Below are positions 7,601 through 12,362 of a stretch of 12,362 bases of DNA, piece by piece. Source of the DNA: CAZSGN01 sp964606415 (GTDB taxonomy: Bacteria; Bacteroidota; Bacteroidia; Bacteroidales; JBBRXJ01). The number at the start of each line of letters is the position of its first letter. The first letter of the stretch is position 1. Below the pieces are notes generated by a model. The model saw nothing but the letters and a program-made list of their open reading frames with translations, was not told the DNA's origin and made no database searches. The position numbers were made by a program, and so were the translations under genes. The DNA is taken from the NCBI GenBank assembly GCA_964606415.1, contig CAZSGN010000066.1, positions 1 to 12,362 of the forward strand, given 5' to 3'.

Positions 7601-8042
7601 GGTAGATACTGATATGGAACTTCGTTTTCCTGATGATTATGTAAGAAGTATCTCCGAACGCATGCATCTTTATCGCAGACTTGACAGCTTAGATAATGAG
7701 GAGGCGATTAACAGGTTTGAAAATGAACTTAAAGACCGTTTTGGACCAGTGCCCGAAACAACAAAGGAATTGATGGAGGTTGTGCGGTTAAGATGGTATG
7801 CGATGAGGCTGGGTATGGAAAAAATTATTATGAAAAATGAACGCCTGATCATCCATTTTGTGGCTAATCAGGATTCTCCCTTTTATCAGTCCAGTGCATT
7901 CGATAAAATTTTAAAGTTTATTCAGGCTAAACCGAAAAAAACAAATATGAAGGAAGTGAAAGGAAAGTTAACCCTTTCTGTTGATTCAATAAAATCAGTT
8001 CATCAGGCTATTGGATTGCTTAGGGAGATTGATGGGGAATAA
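4695..8042 (+). CDS. mfd: Transcription-repair coupling factor Mfd
   Basis: A 1115-residue ATP-dependent DNA translocase that removes RNA polymerase stalled at DNA damage and recruits the UvrA-based excision repair system. The ATG at 4695 is chosen over an in-frame TTG at 4623, whose extra 24 residues look untypical and lie in the divergent promoter region. Order of parts: UvrB-homology region at the N-terminus, with the VYEPGQYSIRGGIVDIFSF segment near 176-194; the RNA polymerase-interacting CarD-like domain starting at GDYIVHVDHGIGIFGGLEKV (432-451); Walker A GDVGFGKT (580-587); Walker B DEEQ (681-684); TATPIPRT (707-714); TTIIENG (820-826); and QLRGRVGR (850-857). The C-terminal TRCF domain begins near FPDDYV (978-983). 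All helicase motifs are intact and the length is normal. It is transcribed divergently from the PAP2 operon and followed by a 174-bp gap before coaX. Confidence 0.98.
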   Translation: MEQMPISQLTNFYQDHPEYRMLVEQIQHQQNGAFYLKGLSGSAPAVLAKFLIEQLSALNHIFILNDQEEAAYFLNDLNKLFGLDNALFFPSSYKRSIQYGEPESENIVLRTEVLNALRDTEQQNIVVTNPEAVIEKVISGDELANRTLALHKGEQVSIEFINEVLFEYQFERVDFVYEPGQYSIRGGIVDIFSFSSEYPFRIDFFGNEVDTIRSFDVESQLSREEKDRITIIPNIQTGHDDKSSYSFFNILAENTVLWLDHAVLITQRLDQIVEGTDENLPENKGKKAAMIDGKVFMKAMMEFKRIEWKGKSFESAEEFQFDTVPQPAFNKNFELLGKNLIDNRENGYDNFILSDQSTQFERLEAIFDEILEGVAFNEILGTLHEGFVDHTLKKVFFTDHQIFERFHRFRLKKGFSKKENLTVKELNDLKPGDYIVHVDHGIGIFGGLEKVNIKGREQESIKLVYKDSDVLYVSIHSLHRISKYKGKDEETPKVYKLGSGAWQKLKNKTKSRVKDIARDLIQLYAKRGKEKGFSFSPDSYLQRELEASFIYEDTPDQEKATADVKAGMESEYPMDRLVCGDVGFGKTEVAIRAAFKAVSDNKQVVVLVPTTILALQHYHTFKRRMKDFPCSIDYVCRLRSVKDQRNALNKLKSGELDIIIGTHRLVGKDVQFKDLGLLVIDEEQKFGVAVKEKLKQIRVNVDTLTLTATPIPRTLQFSLMGVRDLSIINTPPPNRHPIITEMITLNEDAIREGISYELNRGGQVFFIHNRVQNITEVQQLIKRIVPNARTVVAHGQMNGENLEHIMMDFIGGDYDVLIATTIIENGLDIPNANTIFINNANHFGLSDLHQLRGRVGRSNRKAFCYLIAPPVTLMTQEARRRLKAVEQFSELGSGFSIAMQDLDIRGAGDMLGAEQSGFIADIGFETYQRILNEALQELKEGEFKDLMLNKETDEKVDEEANMQWTTDCMVDTDMELRFPDDYVRSISERMHLYRRLDSLDNEEAINRFENELKDRFGPVPETTKELMEVVRLRWYAMRLGMEKIIMKNERLIIHFVANQDSPFYQSSAFDKILKFIQAKPKKTNMKEVKGKLTLSVDSIKSVHQAIGLLREIDGE

Positions 8043-8107
8043 AATATTATATGATTCATGATTTCGAATGGATGTATTTTTTTATCTTTAAATTTGTTAA
8101 AATTATT

Positions 8108-8142
8108 TTGAGCGAAATTTTTTCGTTGATATTACCGCTCAA
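8108..8142. repeat. Inverted repeat TTGAGCG/CGCTCAA in the mfd-coaX gap
   Basis: TTGAGCG (8108-8114) and CGCTCAA (8136-8142) are perfect 7-bp arms around a 21-nt loop. Overlapping the left arm, CGAAA-TTT-TTTCG (8113-8125) gives an alternative small hairpin. No T-run follows the right arm, so it is not a classic terminator. A weak 4-bp stem before a T-run at about 8077-8083 is the only other candidate end for mfd. The 174-bp gap (8043-8216) has no gene I can support, and must also hold the coaX promoter; only imperfect TATGTTTT words (8181-8188, 8208-8215) are seen. Confidence 0.4.
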
Positions 8143-8216
8143 TTTGGGTTAAAGATTGGATGTTTTTAGGGTGTAGTTTTTATGTTTTTACAAATAATTA
8201 ATAGAAGTATGTTTTA

Positions 8217-8945
8217 ATGAAGCTTATTGTTGATGCTGGAAATACCAAAACCAAGTTAGCCCTTTTTGAGGGAGAAGAGATGAAAGAACTGGTTATTGCT
8301 GATTCATTGACCAGGGAAATGGTTGATTCGATCCAGATGAATGTGAAGATCAGATCGGTTATTATATCATCAGTTGGCCAATTGTCCTTTTCCGTTTTTG
8401 ATTCTATCAAAAAAGATGTTGAGATTTATCTTATCCTGAATAGCAAAACCCCTGTTCCATTAGTTAATCAATATCAGACACCTGAGTCTTTGGGAATGGA
8501 TCGTCTTGCAACTGCTGTGGCGGCGAAAAAGTTTTTCCCCGATGACCCGGTCCTGGTAATTGACGCTGGATCTGCTATCACTTATGATTTTATTACCAGT
8601 GAGGGTTGTTTTTTGGGTGGTAATATATCTCCCGGGATGGATATGAGGATTAAGGCTTTAAACCATTTTACAAGTAATATTCCTCTTGTCGAAGCGGCAT
8701 GGCCTGGTAATGATATGGGAAGAAATACCACTGAAGCTATTCAGGCTGGCGTTGCATGGGGAATCGTTCATGAAATAAATGGTTATATTCACCGTTTATC
8801 GGAAGAAAAGGATCAGTTAAAAATAATTTTAACAGGAGGAGATGCCTTTTTCTTTGATAAGAAATTAAAAAATAGCATATTTGTACATCCTGATTTATTG
8901 GTCAGGGGTCTTAATGCAATACTAGATTACAATGCTCAGATGTAA
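8217..8945 (+). CDS. coaX: Type III pantothenate kinase
   Basis: A 242-residue cytoplasmic enzyme that phosphorylates pantothenate with ATP, the first step of coenzyme A synthesis. It belongs to the ASKHA (actin/sugar kinase-like) fold. Visible motifs are the N-terminal phosphate-binding DAGNTKTK (6-13), PESLGMDR (89-96) with the catalytic-type aspartate in GMDR, DAGSAITYD (116-124) as the second phosphate motif, LGGNISPGMDMR (133-144), and TGGDA (206-210). Family members more often have T where S119 stands, a conservative change. Length is normal. The ATG at 8217 gives the N-terminus directly at the first beta strand. Its last 14 nt overlap the start of the outer-membrane protein gene, so it appears to head the envelope operon. 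Confidence 0.95.
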   Translation: MKLIVDAGNTKTKLALFEGEEMKELVIADSLTREMVDSIQMNVKIRSVIISSVGQLSFSVFDSIKKDVEIYLILNSKTPVPLVNQYQTPESLGMDRLATAVAAKKFFPDDPVLVIDAGSAITYDFITSEGCFLGGNISPGMDMRIKALNHFTSNIPLVEAAWPGNDMGRNTTEAIQAGVAWGIVHEINGYIHRLSEEKDQLKIILTGGDAFFFDKKLKNSIFVHPDLLVRGLNAILDYNAQM

Positions 8946-10167
8946 ACTTTTTTTTATCTCGTTTTTTCTTTTGATTCTTGAATCTCAGGCACAGTATCGT
9001 TTGTCGCCTTATTCCTATTATGGCCTTGGGGATATCTTCGTTAACCGAAATGGGGTATCGCAAGCAATGGGTGGCGTGGCTTACGGGCTGGGTTCTTATG
9101 ATCAGATTAATTACAGCAATCCGGCTTCTTATACCAACCAGGATTCGAATACTTTTATTTTGGATGTGAGTTTGCGTGGCAGCCATATCGGACAAAAATC
9201 TTCATCAGGAAGTAATTTAAGCCGGAATATTAATCTGAACACGATTTCCCTGGGCTTTCCTGTTTTAAAAAACTGGAAAGCCAGTTTTGGACTGCTGCCA
9301 TATAGCCGGGTAGGCTATGAATTTATCCAGGAGCGCATGGAGGCCGGTTCCCTGACTAGTTATGAGTATTCAGGGGCAGGAGGTATTAACCAGCTTTATT
9401 TTGGAAATGCTTTCCGGTTTTTTGATCGACTTTCTATTGGGCTTAATCTGAATTATCTTTTTGGTTATGTGGGGCATGATAAAAATATTAGTTTTCCGGA
9501 TGATAATCATGCTTTTAATGTTTATGAACAGGATAGACATTATATGGATAATTTTCAACTGACTTATGGTATGCAATTTGATCAGCCATTGAATAATGAC
9601 TGGAAGGTAAGTGTTGGTGCTGTTTTTGAAAATAGCTCAAAACTAAATACCGAACAGCAATTTCTTGTTGAAAAAGAACTGGGCGTTCTTGAAGACACTA
9701 TATCCGGGACGAATACTTCTTCCAGGCAATATTCTTTACCTATGCATTTTGGCGCTGGTGTGGTTTTTAATAAAAAAGACCAATGGACTATTGGGCTGGA
9801 TTATGAACAAACCAACTGGTCTAAGGATGATTATCCTAATTATAATACCAGCCGTTATTTGCGTGCTGGTATGGAGTTCATTCCTGATCGCTTTTCTATC
9901 AGAGATTACTGGAAGAGAATTCGATACCGGGCTGGGGCTTATGCCGGTCAGTCTTATCTGGATGTGAAAGGCAATCATCTTGAGGATAAAGGTGTAACAA
10001 TTGGGCTTGGATTGCCGTTTAAGTATACGAAAACAACGTTTAGCCTGACATATAATTTTGGCGTCAGGGGAACTACCAATGATGATTTGATTCAGGAAAC
10101 ATATCAACGTTTTTTTCTGAATTTAACTTTTTATGATGTATGGTTTTTCGATCGAAAAATTGAATAA
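8932..10167 (+). CDS. Outer-membrane beta-barrel protein
   Basis: A 411-residue secreted protein with a signal peptide (about residues 1-20, cleavage after the SQA motif) leading to a mature N-terminus QYRLSPYSYYGLGD. The mature part is rich in alternating aromatic and polar strands, such as the YGLG, SIGLNLNYLFGY and TFSLTYNFG segments, and ends with a strand FFLNLTFYDVWFF followed by a short charged tail. This is the pattern of a transmembrane beta-barrel in the outer membrane. The N-terminal Gly-rich region and NPAS motif recall FadL/OmpP1-like or PorV-type barrels, but I cannot assign a substrate. Its ATG lies inside coaX, with a 14-nt overlap, and the TPR gene follows 26 bp later. Proteins of this kind are commonly found after coaX in Bacteroidota, judged from memory. 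Confidence 0.85.
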   Translation: MLRCKLFFISFFLLILESQAQYRLSPYSYYGLGDIFVNRNGVSQAMGGVAYGLGSYDQINYSNPASYTNQDSNTFILDVSLRGSHIGQKSSSGSNLSRNINLNTISLGFPVLKNWKASFGLLPYSRVGYEFIQERMEAGSLTSYEYSGAGGINQLYFGNAFRFFDRLSIGLNLNYLFGYVGHDKNISFPDDNHAFNVYEQDRHYMDNFQLTYGMQFDQPLNNDWKVSVGAVFENSSKLNTEQQFLVEKELGVLEDTISGTNTSSRQYSLPMHFGAGVVFNKKDQWTIGLDYEQTNWSKDDYPNYNTSRYLRAGMEFIPDRFSIRDYWKRIRYRAGAYAGQSYLDVKGNHLEDKGVTIGLGLPFKYTKTTFSLTYNFGVRGTTNDDLIQETYQRFFLNLTFYDVWFFDRKIE

Positions 10168-10193
10168 TATGGTTTCATTTAATCTTATAAACA

Positions 10194-11534
10194 ATGATTT
10201 CTTTTAGTAAGACTTTTTTTGTAGTTTGTATGATGTTGTTTGCTTCGCAGATACATGCGCAGCGCGGCATTGAGGATGGCTCTAAGTACGGGCATGGGGA
10301 AGACAGTATTGAATGTCTTAAAAATTTGTCTCTTTACAGGACTTACGCGAAACAAAAAGCTTATGAAGATGCATTGCCTTACTGGCGATTTGTTGTGCAT
10401 AACTGTCCTTATTCAAGTAAAAATATCTTTATTGATGGCCCTAAAATATATAATCATCTTATTGATAAAGCCGAGAATGAAGAAGATAAGCAGCGGTATG
10501 TTGATTCTTTAATGAAAGTGTATGACTTAAGAATTAAATATTATCCCAAGAGAAAGGGATATGTGCTGGGGCGTAAAGGGGTGGATCTCTTTAAACATCG
10601 AAGCCAGAATCCGGAAGCAATGGAAAAGGTTTATGAGATATTATCGGAATCTCTTGAAATTATGGGCGTTAAATCGAGCCCGGCTGTATTAATTGCCTTG
10701 ATGAATACTGCTTGTTTTTTGTATGAGGAAGATAAGTTGGAGAAAGGTGAGGTCATTGAAGTATTTTCGGAAACAGATAAATTGGCAGGGCAAATGTTGG
10801 AGAATAAACCGGATAACCGTTTTTTGAAATCAGCAAAGGAAGATATTAATGAAGTCTTTATTAAATATGATGTTGCTGATTGCCAATCTTTAGATGAACT
10901 TTTTGGTCCGAAATTAGAAGCTAATCCAGAGGATATTGATTTGCTCAGAAATATTTATGAACTGTTCTCATCTAATTCTTGTACCGGATCTGAAATTTAT
11001 TATGAGGCTTTTGAAAATCTGCTTCAGCAAGATAGTTCAGCGGCTAAATTTAATGAGTTTGCAAGTCTGGCAAAAGAAAACGGGGATTATAAAAAAGCTG
11101 TGAAATATTTGAAAAAAGCGATTAATATGGATGATGACGATGAAAAGAAAGCATCTTATTATATTAAGTTGGCTGATATAACTCTTCGTTATCTTGAAGA
11201 CAATCCCCGGGCTCGCAAATATGCAAAAAAGGCGGCAGATCTGAATGAGGAGTCAGGCAAGCCTTATCTTATTATAGGAAATATTTATGCATCAACAGAT
11301 GATTGTACTTCTGAAAAACTAAATAAGAAGGCTGTTTACTGGTTGGCTGTTGATTATTTTAAGAAAGCAAAAGAGGTGGACTCTTCCCTTGCGGAGAAAG
11401 CTGATAAAAACATCGAAACTTATCGGCAGTATTTCCCGGATAAAGAAGAGATATTCTTTAATGGACTGGATATTGGCGAATCTTATAAGATCGAATGCTG
11501 GATTAATGAATCAACAACTGTGCGTACAAAATAG
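10194..11534 (+). CDS. Secreted TPR-repeat protein, envelope-associated
   Basis: A 446-residue protein with a signal peptide (positions 1-22, cleavage before QRG) and no lipobox, so probably periplasmic. The body is helical with tetratricopeptide-like repeats: a probable pair at 45-75, and clear ones at about 284-314 (AKENGDYKKAVKYLKKAI), 320-352 and 355-395 (AVDYFKKAKEVD). TPRs usually serve as protein-binding scaffolds. Seven cysteines remain in the mature part (41, 71, 174, 230, 263, 371, 435), and several could form disulphides in the periplasm. The C-terminus ends in GESYKIECWINESTTVRTK. It sits between the barrel protein and lptC with short gaps (26 and 28 bp), suggesting a role in outer-membrane biogenesis. 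No partner can be named from sequence. Confidence 0.85.
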   Translation: MISFSKTFFVVCMMLFASQIHAQRGIEDGSKYGHGEDSIECLKNLSLYRTYAKQKAYEDALPYWRFVVHNCPYSSKNIFIDGPKIYNHLIDKAENEEDKQRYVDSLMKVYDLRIKYYPKRKGYVLGRKGVDLFKHRSQNPEAMEKVYEILSESLEIMGVKSSPAVLIALMNTACFLYEEDKLEKGEVIEVFSETDKLAGQMLENKPDNRFLKSAKEDINEVFIKYDVADCQSLDELFGPKLEANPEDIDLLRNIYELFSSNSCTGSEIYYEAFENLLQQDSSAAKFNEFASLAKENGDYKKAVKYLKKAINMDDDDEKKASYYIKLADITLRYLEDNPRARKYAKKAADLNEESGKPYLIIGNIYASTDDCTSEKLNKKAVYWLAVDYFKKAKEVDSSLAEKADKNIETYRQYFPDKEEIFFNGLDIGESYKIECWINESTTVRTK

Positions 11535-11551
11535 AGCGTGAGCTAAACTGT

Positions 11552-11563
11552 TTATCGCGATAA
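11552..11563. promoter_or_regulatory. Perfect 12-bp palindrome touching the lptC start codon
   Basis: TTATCGCGATAA is fully self-complementary and its last base is the A of the lptC ATG. As RNA it could fold into a 4-bp stem with a CGCG loop, partly hiding the start; as DNA it could be an operator half-site pair. Palindromes of this length are expected by chance at low frequency in 12 kb, so its role is unproven. Confidence 0.3.
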
Positions 11564-12162
11564 TGCCAATGAATTTTATCCGTTTTAGATCGGTTATGAT
11601 TTATGCCTGGATTTTGTTTTTGGCATCATCCGGGATTTTTTCTTATTCATGTAAAAATGATGTTGAAAAATTGAATGTTTTTAAAGACACTGTCTTTCCG
11701 GATCTTTCAGGACAGGATGTGGAAATTTATTATTATGATTCGTCCAAATTAAAAGCAAAAACGCTCACACCCCAGTATTTTCAGTTTGACCTTCCAGAAG
11801 ATCCTTATACGGAATTTCCTAAAGGTGGAACTGTTTATTTTTATAATGCGGAAAGAGAAGTTTCTTCTCGTATTTCAGCACATGCTGCTACTTATTTCCA
11901 GGAGCAGGGTTTATGGGAAGCAAGTGACGATGTGGAAGTGGTTAATGATAAGGGAGAAGTGTTAAATACGGAACATCTCTTTTGGGACCAGGAGAAAGGA
12001 GAAATTTATTCTGATGTGTTTACTAAGATTAAAACCGAGGATGGTACTTTCTATGGTAATGAAGGATTTGTTTCTAATGAAAATATGACAAATTGGCGCT
12101 TGAAAGGATCAAAGGGTAAGGTTAATGTTAAAGAAAAAGATACAACTGATGTCAACAAATAA
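11563..12162 (+). CDS. lptC: LPS export ABC transporter periplasmic protein LptC
   Basis: A 199-residue envelope protein of the LptC/OstA family, which takes LPS from the LptBFG transporter and passes it to the LptA-like bridge. The N-terminus carries a hydrophobic segment (11-28) ending in a cysteine at 30 (FSYSC), a possible lipoprotein site though the -3 to -1 residues are not a good lipobox. E. coli LptC instead has an uncleaved helix. The rest is beta-rich, with repeating hydrophobic strands and glycines (for example GQDVEIYYYDSSKLKAKTL, 50-68; HAATYFQEQGLWEASDDVEV, 107-126; and TEDGTFYGNEGF, 158-169), as expected of the beta-jellyroll. A second in-frame ATG at 11569 is an alternative start. 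It follows the TPR gene by 28 bp and overlaps the next gene by 14 nt. Confidence 0.88.
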   Translation: MPMNFIRFRSVMIYAWILFLASSGIFSYSCKNDVEKLNVFKDTVFPDLSGQDVEIYYYDSSKLKAKTLTPQYFQFDLPEDPYTEFPKGGTVYFYNAEREVSSRISAHAATYFQEQGLWEASDDVEVVNDKGEVLNTEHLFWDQEKGEIYSDVFTKIKTEDGTFYGNEGFVSNENMTNWRLKGSKGKVNVKEKDTTDVNK

Positions 12163-12340
12163 TGTTTTAAAAATATTGTGGTTTTTTTTAGCCATTTTTT
12201 GCGTGGTATTGGGCGTAAAAAATTGGTTGAATAATGGCTTTGAAAATAGTTATGTGTTTTTCATTCTCGCCGTTCTTGCTTTTATGATGTTTTGGTTCAG
12301 GCATAAGAAAAAACTGCCTTTGGGCCGCAAGAAAGAGTAA
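12149..12340 (+). CDS. Small two-helix membrane protein of unknown function
   Basis: A 63-residue protein with two hydrophobic helices (about 8-24 and 33-50) separated by a short polar loop NWLNNGFENS, and a strongly basic tail (RHKKKLPLGRKKE), which places the C-terminus in the cytoplasm by the positive-inside rule. An ATG at 12125 would add eight residues; I prefer 12149 because a purine-rich AAGAAAAAGA lies about 8 nt upstream and the overlap with lptC is then only 14 nt, equal to the coaX overlap. No family is recognised. Position directly after lptC suggests an inner-membrane role near LPS export or the following gene, which lies outside the window. Confidence 0.7.
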   Translation: MSTNNVLKILWFFLAIFCVVLGVKNWLNNGFENSYVFFILAVLAFMMFWFRHKKKLPLGRKKE

Positions 12341-12362
12341 AATCGTTATTTTTTCTCCTTGG

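Noticed and set aside
8043..8085. Rho-independent terminator after mfd
   Set aside because: Only a 4-bp ATTC/GAAT stem precedes the T-run; too weak to call.
9736..10107. 123-residue open frame on the minus strand inside the barrel gene
   Set aside because: It is fully contained in a well-supported coding gene, with no motif and no start context; best explained as a shadow frame.
1..12362. Mobile element, CRISPR array, toxin-antitoxin or defence system
   Set aside because: No transposase, integrase, regularly spaced repeats, tRNA or known defence motif is visible; gene content is housekeeping and envelope.

Overview
This 12.4 kb window looks like a chromosomal segment of a Bacteroidota bacterium, probably Bacteroidales or Marinilabiliales-like; the lower rank is a guess. 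The reasons are: a Bacteroidota-style run of coaX, outer-membrane protein, TPR protein and lptC; gene starts without clear Shine-Dalgarno sequences but with A/T-rich leaders; and candidate Bacteroidota -7 promoter elements (TAnnTTTG) upstream of some genes. I see no tRNA, rRNA, CRISPR array, insertion sequence or phage gene.

Layout. Bases 1-247 are mostly non-coding and hold small hairpins and imperfect repeats, with a possible C-terminal end of another gene at 2-58. A lone minus-strand gene (248-1462) encodes a roughly 404-residue cytoplasmic protein that I do not recognise. Next comes a minus-strand operon, transcribed from 4607 down to 1575: a PAP2-family membrane phosphatase, a GT39/ArnT-like membrane glycosyltransferase, and a GT2 enzyme resembling dolichyl/polyprenyl-phosphate sugar synthases. 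The three genes overlap by 10 and 8 nt.

Divergent from that operon is mfd (4695-8042), the transcription-repair coupling factor. After a 174-bp gap with an inverted repeat comes a plus-strand envelope operon: coaX (type III pantothenate kinase), an outer-membrane beta-barrel protein, a secreted TPR protein, lptC (LPS transport) and a 63-residue two-helix membrane protein. The last two genes overlap, as do the first two.

How the genes fit together. The minus-strand operon reads as a lipid-linked sugar module. The GT2 would load a sugar onto polyprenyl phosphate in the cytoplasm. The GT39 would transfer it at the periplasmic face to lipid A, another glycan or a protein. The phosphatase would remove a phosphate from the acceptor or recycle the lipid carrier. 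The acceptor and sugar cannot be read from sequence. The plus-strand operon links CoA synthesis with outer-membrane assembly; its tail (lptC and the small membrane protein) points to LPS export. Most of the window is housekeeping. The least explained items are the lone 404-residue protein, the acceptor of the glycosylation module, the small membrane protein after lptC, and the structured intergenic DNA.
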